Below are positions 35,970 to 45,239 of a stretch of 64,000 nt of DNA, piece after piece; position 1 is the stretch's first letter; each line of letters begins with the position of its first letter. This stretch comes from an uncultured Bacteroidales bacterium (GTDB lineage: Bacteria; Bacteroidota; Bacteroidia; Bacteroidales; UBA11471), in the NCBI GenBank assembly GCA_947625885.1, contig CANQQA010000005.1:52329-116328 (forward strand), read 5' to 3'. A program made the translations under genes and the position numbers. Below the pieces are notes generated by a model. The model was not told where the DNA came from and searched no databases. It worked only from the letters and a program-made list of their open reading frames with translations.

Positions 35970-38096
35970 CTACAATAAATCTACACGACCTTGTACTTCG
36001 GTGAGCACCTGTTTTGCAATCTGGGTGCTTACTTCGGCATAGTGGGAGAACGACATGGTGGAGGTTGCGCGACCGGAAGTGATGGTACGCAGGGCGGTTA
36101 CGTAACCGAACATTTCTGCCAAAGGTGCTTTGGCTTTGACGATACGTGCGCCCGAACGGCTCGACTCCATGCCTTCTACCTGTCCGCGACGTTTGTTCAA
36201 GTCGGAAATGACATCGCCCATGCTCTCTTCGGGGGTTACCACCTCTATCTTCATGATAGGCTCCATCAGTACGGGTTTGGCTTTTTCGCAGGCTTTTTTG
36301 AAGGCTTGAATAGCGCAAACTTCAAACGAGAGCTGGTCGGAGTCCACCGGGTGGAACGAACCGTCGAGGACGGTTACTTTCAGACGGTCGAGGGCATAGC
36401 CTGCCAACACGCCGTTTTTCATCGCAGTGGTGAAACCTTTCTGTATCGAGGGGATAAATTCGCGGGGAATGTTACCGCCTTTTACTTCGTCGATGAATTG
36501 GAGACCGCTGCCTTCAAACGTTTCGTCGGCGGGTTCTACGCGTACGATGATGTCGGCGAATTTACCGCGACCACCGGTCTGTTTCTTGTAGACTTCGCGC
36601 AACTCGACAGCTTGGGTAATAGCCTCTTTGTAGGCAACCTGCGGACGACCTTGGTTGCACTCGACTTTGAACTCGCGTTTCAGACGGTCGATGATGATTT
36701 CCAAGTGGAGCTCGCCCATACCGCTGATGACGGTTTGTCCCGTATCTTCGTCGGTCTTGACGGTGAACGTCGGGTCTTCTTCGGCAAGTTTCTGCAAGCC
36801 GAGGCTGAGCTTGTCCATATCTTTCTGGGTCTTCGGCTCTACGGCAATACCAATCACCGGAGCGGGGAAGTCCATAGCTTCGAGTACGATAGGAGCATCT
36901 TCGGCACAAAGGGTATCGCCGGTGCGGATATCTTTGAAGCCTACTCCGGCTCCGATGTCGCCACAGCCGATGACATCTTTCGGGTTTTGCTTGTTGGAGT
37001 GCATCTGGAAGAGACGCGACACGCGCTCTTTCTTGCCCGAACGGGTATTCAATACATACGAGCCGGCGGGTATTTCTCCGGAATATACGCGGAAGAAACA
37101 GAGGCGTCCTACATAGGGGTCGACGGCGATTTTGAACACGAGCGCCGACATTTTTTCTTCGAAAAGGGGTCTGCGTTTTTCCTCTTTGTCGGGGTCGTCA
37201 GGGTTGTGTCCGATGATAGCCGGCGTGTCTTCGGGGCTGGGCAGGTATGCGCACACGGCATCGAGCAGCGTCTGCACACCTTTGTTTTTGAAAGAAGAGC
37301 CGCAGAGCATCGGCACAATCGACATACTCAACGTGCCTTTGCGCAGAGCGGTACGGATTTCGTCTTCGGTAATCTTCGTCGGGTCGTCGAAATATTTTTC
37401 CATGACCACGTCGTCGAATTCGGCGACTTTTTCGAGCATCTTATCGCGCCATTCCTGTGCTTCTTCTTGCAACGAAGCGGGGATTTCTTCTACGGAGTAG
37501 TCGGCACCCATCGTTTCATCGTGCCAATAGATGGCTTTCATCGTTATCAAATCGACAACGCCTTTGAAAGTCTCTTCGGCACCGATAGGCACCTGTACGG
37601 GGCAGGGATTGGCTCCAAGCACCTCGCGCACCTGACGTACGACTTCGAAGAAGTTGGCACCCGAACGGTCCATCTTGTTTACATAGCCTACGCGCGGAAC
37701 GTTGTATTTGTCGGCCTGACGCCATACGGTTTCCGACTGGGGCTCTACACCGCCGACGGCACAGAATGTGGCAACGGCGCCGTCGAGTACACGCAGCGAG
37801 CGTTCTACTTCGGCGGTGAAATCGACGTGCCCCGGAGTGTCAATCAGATTGATTTTGTATTTCTCTCCGCCGAACTGCCACCACGTGGTGGTTGCAGCGG
37901 AGGTAATGGTGATACCGCGTTCCTGCTCCTGTTCCATCCAGTCCATCGTGGCGGCACCATCGTGCACCTCGCCGATTTTGTGGGTCAGACCGGTATAGAA
38001 AAGAATACGTTCGGACGTGGTGGTTTTACCGGCATCAATGTGCGCCATGATACCGATATTTCTCGTATAACTCAGTTGTTCGTCTGCTTTTGACAT
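35970..38096 (-). CDS. fusA: Elongation factor G
   Basis: EF-G drives translocation and ribosome recycling with GTP. The 708-residue protein has the full five-domain layout: P-loop AHIDAGKTT (Lys24), switch [18 protein letters not shown], domain II, domain III with [11 protein letters not shown], and domains IV-V with [14 protein letters not shown] and [15 protein letters not shown]. Length is typical and no second copy lies in the window. It follows rpsG after 25 bases and precedes rpsJ by 21 bases, joining the str and S10 groups. Confidence 0.98.
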   Translation of the reverse strand: MSKADEQLSYTRNIGIMAHIDAGKTTTSERILFYTGLTHKIGEVHDGAATMDWMEQEQERGITITSAATTTWWQFGGEKYKINLIDTPGHVDFTAEVERSLRVLDGAVATFCAVGGVEPQSETVWRQADKYNVPRVGYVNKMDRSGANFFEVVRQVREVLGANPCPVQVPIGAEETFKGVVDLITMKAIYWHDETMGADYSVEEIPASLQEEAQEWRDKMLEKVAEFDDVVMEKYFDDPTKITEDEIRTALRKGTLSMSIVPMLCGSSFKNKGVQTLLDAVCAYLPSPEDTPAIIGHNPDDPDKEEKRRPLFEEKMSALVFKIAVDPYVGRLCFFRVYSGEIPAGSYVLNTRSGKKERVSRLFQMHSNKQNPKDVIGCGDIGAGVGFKDIRTGDTLCAEDAPIVLEAMDFPAPVIGIAVEPKTQKDMDKLSLGLQKLAEEDPTFTVKTDEDTGQTVISGMGELHLEIIIDRLKREFKVECNQGRPQVAYKEAITQAVELREVYKKQTGGRGKFADIIVRVEPADETFEGSGLQFIDEVKGGNIPREFIPSIQKGFTTAMKNGVLAGYALDRLKVTVLDGSFHPVDSDQLSFEVCAIQAFKKACEKAKPVLMEPIMKIEVVTPEESMGDVISDLNKRRGQVEGMESSRSGARIVKAKAPLAEMFGYVTALRTITSGRATSTMSFSHYAEVSTQIAKQVLTEVQGRVDLL

Positions 38097-38121
38097 CGTT
38101 ATTTCCTTTACTGATTAAAGA

Positions 38122-38598
38122 TTAAAATCTGAAATGTGCAAAAGCACGGTTTGCCTCAGCCATCTTGTGCATATCCTCCTTGCGTTTGAATGCACCGCCC
38201 TGTTCGTTATAGGCATCGACAATTTCGGCAGCCAGTTTTTCTGCCATCGTCTTGCCGCCTCTTTTGCGGGCGTATTGTATCAGATTTTTCATCGAGATAG
38301 ACTCTTTGCGGTCGGGACGGATTTCCGTAGGAACTTGGAAAGTGGCACCGCCCACACGGCGGGATTTCACTTCTACTTGGGGAGTAACGTTGTCCAACGC
38401 TTTTTTCCAGATTTCGAGAGCGGATTTCTCTTCGTTGGAAAGTTTTGCCTTCACCGTATCCAGTGCAGTATAAAATATGGTATAAGCAATATTTTTCTTG
38501 CCGTCATACATCAAGTGATTGACAAATTTCGTAACCTTCACATCACTGTACACGGGATCGGGTAATATAACCCGTTTCTTGGGTTTTGCTTTTCTCAT
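38122..38598 (-). CDS. rpsG: 30S ribosomal protein S7
   Basis: S7 starts assembly of the 30S head and in E. coli represses the str operon. The 158-residue protein shows [39 protein letters not shown] and the terminal [17 protein letters not shown] 145-base gap with possible hairpins separates it from rpsL. Confidence 0.98.
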   Translation of the reverse strand: MRKAKPKKRVILPDPVYSDVKVTKFVNHLMYDGKKNIAYTIFYTALDTVKAKLSNEEKSALEIWKKALDNVTPQVEVKSRRVGGATFQVPTEIRPDRKESISMKNLIQYARKRGGKTMAEKLAAEIVDAYNEQGGAFKRKEDMHKMAEANRAFAHFRF

Positions 38599-38743
38599 TA
38601 TTTTTCTAAATTAATGTTTTTGTTTTTGGTTGCTTTTCACATCTTCAACGATGCCCTCCGACATCATTTACTCAACCTGAATCAGCCTATCCAATAAACT
38701 CAAACAGTGTTTGACACTAAGTTTACTTGGGGTTCTCCGCTAT
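38599..38743 (-). promoter_or_regulatory. Structured gap between rpsL and rpsG, candidate S7 control region
   Basis: This 145-base gap holds no gene. As minus-strand RNA it can form a two-part hairpin: inner stem 38714-38718 with 38706-38710 around a 3-base loop, and outer stem 38720-38724 with 38696-38700. Nearer rpsG is a 6-bp hairpin with a GGAG loop (38660-38665 with 38650-38655). In E. coli S7 binds the rpsL-rpsG gap, so a control role is a reasonable inference. Confidence 0.35.
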
Positions 38744-39139
38744 TTATTTCTTGGCAGGAGCAGCACCGGCTTTGGGTCGTTTGGCACCGTATTTGGAACG
38801 GCGCTGCGTGCGACCGTTTACGCCCGCCGTATCCAATGTACCGCGAACGATGTGGTAACGTACACCGGGAAGATCTTTCACACGACCGCCGCGCACCAAT
38901 ACTATCGAGTGCTCCTGCAAGTTGTGTCCTTCGCCCGGAATATACGAGTTCACCTCTTTTCCATTGGTCAGACGTACACGTGCTACCTTACGCATTGCAG
39001 AGTTAGGTTTCTTGGGAGTCGTCGTGTAAACTCTCACGCACACGCCGCGTCTTTGGGGACACGAATCGAGTGCAGGAGATTTACTCTTGTCTTCCAAAAC
39101 TACCCGCCCTTTTCTTACTAATTGCTGAATTGTAGGCAT
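38744..39139 (-). CDS. rpsL: 30S ribosomal protein S12
   Basis: S12 monitors codon-anticodon pairing. The 131-residue protein has [20 protein letters not shown] with Lys43, and [13 protein letters not shown] with Lys88. Both positions are wild type, so there is no sign of the common streptomycin-resistance changes. The tail is Lys/Ala-rich. It is the first gene of the ribosomal array, with a promoter 142 bases upstream. Confidence 0.98.
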   Translation of the reverse strand: MPTIQQLVRKGRVVLEDKSKSPALDSCPQRRGVCVRVYTTTPKKPNSAMRKVARVRLTNGKEVNSYIPGEGHNLQEHSIVLVRGGRVKDLPGVRYHIVRGTLDTAGVNGRTQRRSKYGAKRPKAGAAPAKK

Positions 39140-39280
39140 CTTTTAGTTTTTTTTAATTCTTGAAATCTTCTTTTTTATTTGTTTGTCTTTTTTGTCTTTC
39201 TTTTCAGTAGAAAGCGCATATCATACTCATTTACAATTTCTTGCAAAACAAGCACGATATTTCTTTCGCGAAAAACATCG

Positions 39281-39312
39281 CAAAGATACAAACTAAATCT
39301 TTATCCGCCAAA
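39281..39312 (-). promoter_or_regulatory. Main promoter of the ribosomal array
   Basis: On the minus strand TTTG (39312-39309) and TATCTTTG (39288-39281) are 20 bases apart, a full consensus match. It would give an mRNA leader of about 135 bases before rpsL. Confidence 0.75.
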
Positions 39313-39452
39313 CAAAAACGCGAATAAATCCGCACTTTTTTTTCGAGAAAGATTTTTCGGAGAGTAGGATTTCAGGTTTCCCGCCGATTTTTTCTCCGGC
39401 ATTCATTCCGGTAATTTTTCAGAACACAGCAAAGGAAATCCATTCTATTTCG

Positions 39453-39460
39453 TATTTTTG
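39453..39460 (+). promoter_or_regulatory. -7 promoter element of rnhB
   Basis: TATTTTTG fits TAnnTTTG and ends 17 bases before the rnhB ATG. No clear TTG is placed for a -33 box. Confidence 0.5.
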
Positions 39461-39477
39461 CCGTTAAAATACAAAAA

Positions 39478-40083
39478 ATGTTACTTCCTTATAAAACGGC
39501 AGGGTGCGTGGAAGCGGGCTGCGACGAGGCGGGACGGGGCTGTCTCGCCGGCGCGGTGTATGCAGCGGCGGTGATACTGCCGCCCGACTTCCGCAACGAA
39601 GTGCTGAACGACTCGAAGCAGCTTACCGAAAAACAGCGCTACGACCTGCGTCCCATCATCGAAAAAGAGGCGGTGGCGTGGGCGGTGGGCATCGTCAGTC
39701 CGGAGGAGATAGACCGCATCAACATACTGAAAGCCTCTTTCCTCGCCATGCACCGCGCTATCGACGCGCTCGCCGTGCGCCCCGAAGCGCTGCTCATCGA
39801 CGGAAACCGCTTTACGCCATACGCCGGCATACCGCACAGCTGCGAGGTAAAAGGCGACGGACGCTTCCTCTCCATCGCCGCCGCATCGGTTCTTGCCAAG
39901 ACGTACCGCGACGACTATATGCTGCGCCTGCACGAGGAGTACCCGCAATACGGGTGGAACGAAAACAAAGGCTACCCCACCCGTGCCCACCGCGACGCCA
40001 TACGGCAGTACGGGGCTACGCCCTACCACCGGCAGACGTTCCGTCTGCTCGACGATTCGCTTCAACTTTCTCTTTTCGATTGA
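39478..40083 (+). CDS. rnhB: Ribonuclease HII
   Basis: RNase HII removes ribonucleotides from DNA and RNA primers. The 201-residue protein keeps the catalytic acids: the Asp-Glu pair in [12 protein letters not shown], Asp in LLIDGNRF, and the later Asp in [32 protein letters not shown] is also typical. It is a single gene, divergent from rpsL and convergent with the peptide transporter, with a shared hairpin downstream. Confidence 0.96.
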   Translation: MLLPYKTAGCVEAGCDEAGRGCLAGAVYAAAVILPPDFRNEVLNDSKQLTEKQRYDLRPIIEKEAVAWAVGIVSPEEIDRINILKASFLAMHRAIDALAVRPEALLIDGNRFTPYAGIPHSCEVKGDGRFLSIAAASVLAKTYRDDYMLRLHEEYPQYGWNENKGYPTRAHRDAIRQYGATPYHRQTFRLLDDSLQLSLFD

Positions 40084-40098
40084 AAAAAGTCCATACGC

Positions 40099-40136
40099 AA
40101 AGAGGGCTGCCCACACAAGAGTGAGCAGTCCTCTTT
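40099..40136. terminator. Bidirectional terminator between rnhB and the peptide transporter gene
   Basis: AAAGAGGGCTGCCCAC (40099-40114) pairs with GTGAGCAGTCCTCTTT (40121-40136) with two mismatches around ACAAGA. It lies between convergent genes. T-rich sequence follows on both strands. Confidence 0.7.
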
Positions 40137-40156
40137 ACATTATTATATAGGAACAA

Positions 40157-41821
40157 TTATTTCGTAGCCGATTCGAGTTTTTTCATAATCGAGAAGATAA
40201 AGAGTGCCGAGAGGAGGCAGAGCGATATGAGCAACAGCCAAATGCCCCACAACGGCAATTTATCCCAAAGAAGTCCGGGTATCGAAACGAGGTAGTTGCC
40301 GATAGCCGTAGCGGCAAACCAGCAGCCCATCATCGCGCCTTTGTATTTGGGAGGCGCCACTTTCGATACGAAAGAGATGCCCATCGGCGAGAGCAGAAGT
40401 TCGGCAAAGGTCAATACCAGATAGGTGGATATAAGCCAGTCGGGCGATACGAGAACATCGCTTACCGTACCGCCGAGTTCACTCGGCGAAGACAATCCGA
40501 GCGAGCCTACGGTGAGGATAAGGAATCCGCAGGCAGCCACAAGCATACCGAGACCTATTTTGCGCGGTGCCGATGGCTCTTTACCGCGACTTGCCAACGC
40601 ACCGAAAATCGCCAGCGATACCGGCGTCAATGCCACGACGAAGAAAGGATTGAATTGTTGGAAATCGGAGGGTTGAATCGTAACCTCGGCGGGCATCATG
40701 TTGTAAAGTGCGACCACCCCGCCCCACAATGCCAGCGTAACGACGCCCAAAATCGTTTTGTTGCGCGCCGTTTTCGCCTGAAAAGCACCGAAGAGCGTAT
40801 ATACGGAAACGGCGATGAGTACGAGATTCCAGATGTTGAAACCTATCCGCGTGAATCCCTGCGCGATGCTGGACGTGTAGTCGCGGGCGAAAATCGTCAT
40901 CGTAGCGCCGTTTTGGTGGAACGACATCCAGAAGAATATCACGACGGCGAACACCAGCAGCAGAGCGGTGATACGGCTTTTCGTCTGGGCGGGCGTGAGT
41001 TCCGGCTCTGCCGTGTGGGCGGCTTTTGCCTGCACGGAATTGACATCGGCGTGTTTGAACCACGAGCGGCAGGAGTAATAAATAATCACCGACAAGACGA
41101 GCGATATGCAGGCTACGGCAAATCCGTAATTATAAGCCGTCGATAATTTTTCGATGTAGAGTTGGCTGAACGCCTCCAAGTCCAAACCGGAAGCACCCGA
41201 CATCTGATCCGCCAGCGAAGCGAGTTTATCGACGTTTTCGGCGGTAATCGTGTTGTCGAGATACTGGTGTGCCAGCGAAGGAATATTGGCATCGTAGAAA
41301 AGCCCGCTTTTCGACAGGAAGGTATTGGTTACATATTTCGCCATCGAGGGAGCAAACATGGCGCCGATGTTTATCGCCATGTAGAAAAGGCTGAAAGCCG
41401 AGTCGCGCAGGTGGCTGTATTCGGGCTTGTCGTAAAGGTTTCCGACCATCACCTGCAAGTTGCCCTTGAACAGTCCGGTGCCGACGGCGATGAGCGCCAA
41501 TGCGCCGAACATCGTTATTTTACCCATCATATCGACGCCGGTGGGTATTGCCAGACACAAATAGCCGGCAAACATCACGCCGATACCTAAGGTAACGCAT
41601 TTTCCGTATCCGATTCTGTCGGCGAGAATACCGCCGAAGAGCGGCAGAAAATAAACGGCAGCCAGAAATATCGAATAAATCTGCGTAGCGACAGCCGCAC
41701 TGAATCCGAATTTGGCTTGGATAAACAGGAGGAATATCGCAAGCATCGTGTAGTAGCCGAAACGTTCACCGGTATTGGCGAGCGCCAAAGCATACAATCC
41801 TTTGGGTTGGTTTTTGAACAT
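40157..41821 (-). CDS. Proton-dependent oligopeptide transporter (POT/PTR family MFS)
   Basis: This 554-residue protein has about 14 membrane helices and POT features: the N-terminal ANTGERFGYYTMLAIFLLF with the ExxERFxYY-type motif, FGGILADRIGYGKCVTLG, GTGLFKGNLQVMVG, and AINIGAMFAPSM. It would import di- and tripeptides with protons. A long loop and two extra helices divide the halves. It lies 23 bases after sufE and likely shares the message that starts at the M28 peptidase gene, so peptide breakdown and uptake are linked. Confidence 0.94.
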   Translation of the reverse strand: MFKNQPKGLYALALANTGERFGYYTMLAIFLLFIQAKFGFSAAVATQIYSIFLAAVYFLPLFGGILADRIGYGKCVTLGIGVMFAGYLCLAIPTGVDMMGKITMFGALALIAVGTGLFKGNLQVMVGNLYDKPEYSHLRDSAFSLFYMAINIGAMFAPSMAKYVTNTFLSKSGLFYDANIPSLAHQYLDNTITAENVDKLASLADQMSGASGLDLEAFSQLYIEKLSTAYNYGFAVACISLVLSVIIYYSCRSWFKHADVNSVQAKAAHTAEPELTPAQTKSRITALLLVFAVVIFFWMSFHQNGATMTIFARDYTSSIAQGFTRIGFNIWNLVLIAVSVYTLFGAFQAKTARNKTILGVVTLALWGGVVALYNMMPAEVTIQPSDFQQFNPFFVVALTPVSLAIFGALASRGKEPSAPRKIGLGMLVAACGFLILTVGSLGLSSPSELGGTVSDVLVSPDWLISTYLVLTFAELLLSPMGISFVSKVAPPKYKGAMMGCWFAATAIGNYLVSIPGLLWDKLPLWGIWLLLISLCLLSALFIFSIMKKLESATK

Positions 41822-41844
41822 GATCTCTTTTGTTTAGGTTCATA

Positions 41845-42285
41845 TTATGGTTTCGCATTGTTTTCTTCCTGCGCCTTGAACACCATGGCATAGAGGCGCA
41901 TCTGTTTCATCATGGCGCGCAGCCCGTTGGAGCGGGTGGGCGAAAGGTGTTCGTTCAATCCTATCCGTTCCACGAAATAGAGGTCGGCATCGAGTATCTC
42001 CTGCGGCGTGTGCCCCGAAAGCACTTTGATGAGCAGGGAAACGATGCCCTTCACGATTACGGCGTCGCTTTCCGCCCGATAGGTTATCGTGCCGTCCTGA
42101 TAAGAGGCACACAGCCACACCCTGCTTTGACACCCTTCTATCAGGTAGTTGTCGGTTTTATACTGCTCATCGAGCGGTTCGAGCGAGTTGCCCAGTTCTA
42201 TCAGCAGGGCATATTTGTCCATCCAGTCGTCGAAGGCGGAAAACTCCTCCACGATGTCGTCCTGTATTTGATTTATCGTAAGCAT
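41845..42285 (-). CDS. sufE: SufE-family sulfur acceptor protein
   Basis: SufE takes sulfane sulfur from the cysteine desulfurase SufS and passes it to the SufBCD scaffold for Fe-S cluster assembly. The 146-residue protein has the acceptor Cys52 in LIEGCQSRVWL and the family pattern SGHTPQEILDADLYFVERIGL, then HLSPTRSNGL. No sufS or sufBCD is nearby; the gene sits between the M28 peptidase (3-base gap) and the peptide transporter (23-base gap). Confidence 0.93.
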   Translation of the reverse strand: MLTINQIQDDIVEEFSAFDDWMDKYALLIELGNSLEPLDEQYKTDNYLIEGCQSRVWLCASYQDGTITYRAESDAVIVKGIVSLLIKVLSGHTPQEILDADLYFVERIGLNEHLSPTRSNGLRAMMKQMRLYAMVFKAQEENNAKP

Positions 42286-42288
42286 ATT

Positions 42289-43296
42289 CTATTCATTATA
42301 AATAACATGCAATACCGTCTGCCCGACAGCTTCGAGCGTTTTCTTATCGATGTTTTCTATCGTATCGTCGAGCGTATGCCACTGCGGCACGAAACCGCCC
42401 TGCTCGGCATCGTAGGCGATGATGTCGATACTCGGCACCCGACGCCCCACATACAAATGGTCATCGGTAACAAATGTGCCCCGTTCATTGACGAAATAAT
42501 CGCCATAACCCAATTTGTGGGCGGCAGCCCACACCTTATCGACTACGGCGGGAGCCTGCTGCATCGACACGCCTTCGCGCATGAAACGGCTGTTTTTGCC
42601 GCCGACCATATCGAGCAATATGCCGTAACGCGCCCGATAAGCGGGGTTGTGGGGACGGCGCGACCAATACTGCGAGCCGAGCGCCCACGAATCGCCTCCC
42701 TCAAAGGAGTCGATGAAAGAGGGCATACCGTAATCTTCGGCATCGAAAAAAATGATATCCACGCCGATATGCGGCTCGGCGAGGTGCATCTGCCGCGCTA
42801 TTTCAAGCAGTACACCCACACCGCTGGCGCCGTCGTTGGCACCGTCGATGGGGGTGCGGTAGTTGCGTTCGTCGGCATCGTTATCGGCGTACGGGCGGCT
42901 GTCCCAATGGGCGAACAGCAGTACCCGTTCTTTCTTTTCGGGTGAAAAAGAGGCGATGATGTTCCGAATATCGAGCATCGTACCGTCGTAGGCTTTTACG
43001 CGTGCTTCTTGCACAACTACATCGCCGCCGTGCCGGCGCAGTTCCGATGCCAAGAAATCGGCAGCGGCACGATGTGCCGGCGTGCCGGGTATGCGGTAGC
43101 CGAAAGCGAGCTGTTTCTCGATATAAGCGTATGCCGAATCGGCGTCGAAAGTCGGTACGGCGACCGTCGCAGCGGCAGACATCGGTGCGGCTTCCGCTTT
43201 ATTCCCCTTATGGTTACAGGAAAGGCAAGTAAACGCCATCGACAGACAAAACAATGGCACAAACAGGAAAGACCTATAAAAAATAGGGTATGACAT
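42289..43296 (-). CDS. M28-family zinc peptidase, glutaminyl cyclase-like, exported
   Basis: This 335-residue protein has an N-terminal hydrophobic segment ending in CLSCNHKG, probably a lipoprotein signal. The M28 fold keeps its zinc ligands: His in LFAHWDSRPYA, Asp in DGANDGASGVG, Glu/Asp in IIFFDAEDYG and the late His in FVPQWHTLDD. Relatives are aminopeptidases or glutaminyl-peptide cyclotransferases, and the acidic-residue spacing leaves both open. A -7 box lies 22 bases upstream. sufE and the peptide transporter follow closely, suggesting periplasmic peptide processing followed by uptake. Confidence 0.88.
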   Translation of the reverse strand: MSYPIFYRSFLFVPLFCLSMAFTCLSCNHKGNKAEAAPMSAAATVAVPTFDADSAYAYIEKQLAFGYRIPGTPAHRAAADFLASELRRHGGDVVVQEARVKAYDGTMLDIRNIIASFSPEKKERVLLFAHWDSRPYADNDADERNYRTPIDGANDGASGVGVLLEIARQMHLAEPHIGVDIIFFDAEDYGMPSFIDSFEGGDSWALGSQYWSRRPHNPAYRARYGILLDMVGGKNSRFMREGVSMQQAPAVVDKVWAAAHKLGYGDYFVNERGTFVTDDHLYVGRRVPSIDIIAYDAEQGGFVPQWHTLDDTIENIDKKTLEAVGQTVLHVIYNE

Positions 43297-43317
43297 TATA
43301 TATATCGTTTGACACTC

Positions 43318-43325
43318 AAAGGTAA
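43318..43325 (-). promoter_or_regulatory. -7 promoter element of the M28-sufE-transporter operon
   Basis: On the minus strand TACCTTTG, an exact TAnnTTTG, lies 22 bases before the M28 ATG. No clear -33 TTG is seen. Confidence 0.55.
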
Positions 43326-43372
43326 AAGAAATTCGGGAAATACGCCTCTTCTCTTTTTATTATTTACACTTT

Positions 43373-45154
43373 TTAAGGTTGCATTTCGGCGGCAGCCTGC
43401 ACCTGACGCATGACGCGCAAGAAGTTTCCGCCCCAGATTTTTTCCAACATTTCCGGCGTATAGCCTTTGTGCAAGAGGGCTTTGGTGATGTTTATCAGCT
43501 CGTCGGCGGCATCGCAGCCGGGTATGCCGCCTCCGCCGTCGAAATCGGAACCGATGCCCACATAATCGACACCGACCAAACGCACGACATGGTCGATGTG
43601 CGCCACGATATCGGAGAGCGCAGCGTCGCCTCCTTTCTTCAAAAAATACTCATACAGGCATATCTGCACGACACCGCCCTTGCCGGCAAGCGCACGTATC
43701 TGGTCGTCAGTGAGGTTACGCGGGTGGTCGCACAACGCCCGACACGACGAGTGGGTCGATACTATCGGGGTGCGGCTCGCCTCCAAGGCGTCGTAAAAAC
43801 TCTTTTCCGAAGCGTGCGCCAAGTCAATCATCATGCCGACCCGATTCATTTCGCGCACGACTGCACGACCGAAATCGCTCAGTCCGTCGTGTTCCGACGC
43901 ACCTTTCGCCGAGTCGCATATATCGTTGTCGCCGTTATGGCACAAAGTCATGTACACCACTCCCATACGGCGGTAGCGTTCGACATTCGCCAAGTCGCGC
44001 CCGACGGCATAACCGTTTTCTATCCCCATAAAAATCGCCTTCTTGCCGATGTGTTTCAAGCGCACGGCATCGTCGGGGGTAAACGCCTGTTCCACACGGT
44101 CGGCATGGCAGCCGATTTGCCGGCGCAGTTCGTCGAGAATGGCATCGGCTTGCGCCGTCGCTGCCGCCAGTCCGGCGGCGTCGCGCTCTTTCTGCGGAAT
44201 ATAGGCGACCATGCACACGGCATCGAGCCTGCCCGTCTCCATTTTCGGCAAATCCACTTTCAGGCGGGAATCTCTTGTACCGATGTCTATCTTTTCGGGG
44301 AAAAACATCGGGGTGTCGCAATGCGAGTCGAGCGTGAGGCGAGAGGCATGAAAATCAGCGGCGGCGCGATAGAGGCGCGCCTCATCGACCAAATGCGTAA
44401 AAAGCGGCAATTGCGTATCGTCGCCCCCTACCAAAAGCTGTTCGGGGTGCCATTGCACGCCGTAAACGGGATAGCAGTCGCTCTCCACCGCCTCGACGAT
44501 TCCGTCGGGAGCGTATGCCGTCGCCCGCAGCAAGGGGGCAACCGTCCGCACCGCCTGATGATGCAGCGAATTGACGGACAACGACGTACTGTGCAACAGA
44601 CGCGCCACGAGCGAATCCGGCGTCAAGGCGACTTCGTGCGACGGCTTGCGCTTGTCTTCGGTCTGCGAATGCGCCAAAGGCGTACCGTCGTACTCCGACG
44701 GAATATCCAGAAAGAGCGTTCCGCCCAAAGCCAGATTGACAAGCTGATGTCCGCGACAGATGCCGAACACGGGCATCTGCCGCTGCAACGCCCGACGCAA
44801 CAACGAAAATTCGGAAATATCGCGCTGCGCATCTACCGCATCTGCCAACGGGGAAACAGACGCCAGCACCGCGGTCGAAAAATCGCCGCCGCCCGTAAGC
44901 AGTAGCCCGTCGATACGTTCCAACACCACGTCGAGCTGCGCCGCATCGGCGCACAAAGGCAGCAAGAAAGCCGCACCGCCGGCACGCTGCACCGCCTCCA
45001 CATAAGGGTCGGCTATGCACGTAAGCGACTCCTCGGCACGGTGGTTCGTCGTAATGCCGATTACCGGCACGCGGGCAGCAGACGGGGCGGCATCGAGCTT
45101 GTCGTAAAGCGATGCCAGCGACGGAGAAACTTCATTATCGGAAAAGAGTGCCAT
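43373..45154 (-). CDS. Fusion of class I glutamine amidotransferase-like (PuuD-type) hydrolase and M19 membrane-dipeptidase domain
   Basis: The 593-residue protein joins two enzymes. Residues ~28-260 are a gamma-glutamyl-gamma-aminobutyrate hydrolase-type class I amidotransferase with Cys133 in FGICRGHQL and His236/Glu238 in YGVQWHPE. Residues ~272-590 are an M19 renal-type dipeptidase with the HxD pair His278/Asp280 in DSHCDTP, MGIENGYAVG, IDLAHASEKS, VSTHSSCRAL and VGIGSDFDGGGG. No signal peptide is visible, so it looks cytosolic. The combination suggests cleaving gamma-glutamyl or dipeptide bonds in one substrate. It follows asd but a hairpin lies between. Confidence 0.9.
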   Translation of the reverse strand: MALFSDNEVSPSLASLYDKLDAAPSAARVPVIGITTNHRAEESLTCIADPYVEAVQRAGGAAFLLPLCADAAQLDVVLERIDGLLLTGGGDFSTAVLASVSPLADAVDAQRDISEFSLLRRALQRQMPVFGICRGHQLVNLALGGTLFLDIPSEYDGTPLAHSQTEDKRKPSHEVALTPDSLVARLLHSTSLSVNSLHHQAVRTVAPLLRATAYAPDGIVEAVESDCYPVYGVQWHPEQLLVGGDDTQLPLFTHLVDEARLYRAAADFHASRLTLDSHCDTPMFFPEKIDIGTRDSRLKVDLPKMETGRLDAVCMVAYIPQKERDAAGLAAATAQADAILDELRRQIGCHADRVEQAFTPDDAVRLKHIGKKAIFMGIENGYAVGRDLANVERYRRMGVVYMTLCHNGDNDICDSAKGASEHDGLSDFGRAVVREMNRVGMMIDLAHASEKSFYDALEASRTPIVSTHSSCRALCDHPRNLTDDQIRALAGKGGVVQICLYEYFLKKGGDAALSDIVAHIDHVVRLVGVDYVGIGSDFDGGGGIPGCDAADELINITKALLHKGYTPEMLEKIWGGNFLRVMRQVQAAAEMQP

Positions 45155-45184
45155 ACATCTATCTTTTTAGGGTGGTATCGAAAC

Positions 45185-45217
45185 GACACGGGACAGCCGC
45201 AACGGCTGTCCCGTGTC
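45185..45217 (-). terminator. Hairpin terminator after asd
   Basis: GACACGGGACAGCCG (45185-45199) and its exact complement (45203-45217) form a 15-bp stem with a CAA loop. The T tract on the minus strand is short, so termination may be partial. Confidence 0.6.
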
Positions 45218-45239
45218 TATAAATCATTTTATGTCGATA

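Larger units (their letters stand above)
39140..39477. other. Gene-free divergent region between rpsL and rnhB
   Basis: These 338 bases hold no gene-sized frame. They contain the rpsL promoter (39281-39312), a ~135-base A/U-rich rpsL leader and the rnhB -7 box (39453-39460). A nine-codon frame (ATG 39230 to TGA 39204, minus) lies in the leader; I do not call it a gene. No tRNA or terminator is seen. Confidence 0.7.

Noticed and set aside
35991..38093. A 700-codon open frame on the plus strand opposite fusA
   Set aside because: It is a mirror of the biased codon use of fusA. It has no recognisable domain, no promoter and an unlikely amino-acid make-up, while fusA is a certain gene.
38744..39139. 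Possible streptomycin-resistance change in S12
   Set aside because: Lys43 and Lys88 are both the sensitive wild-type residues.
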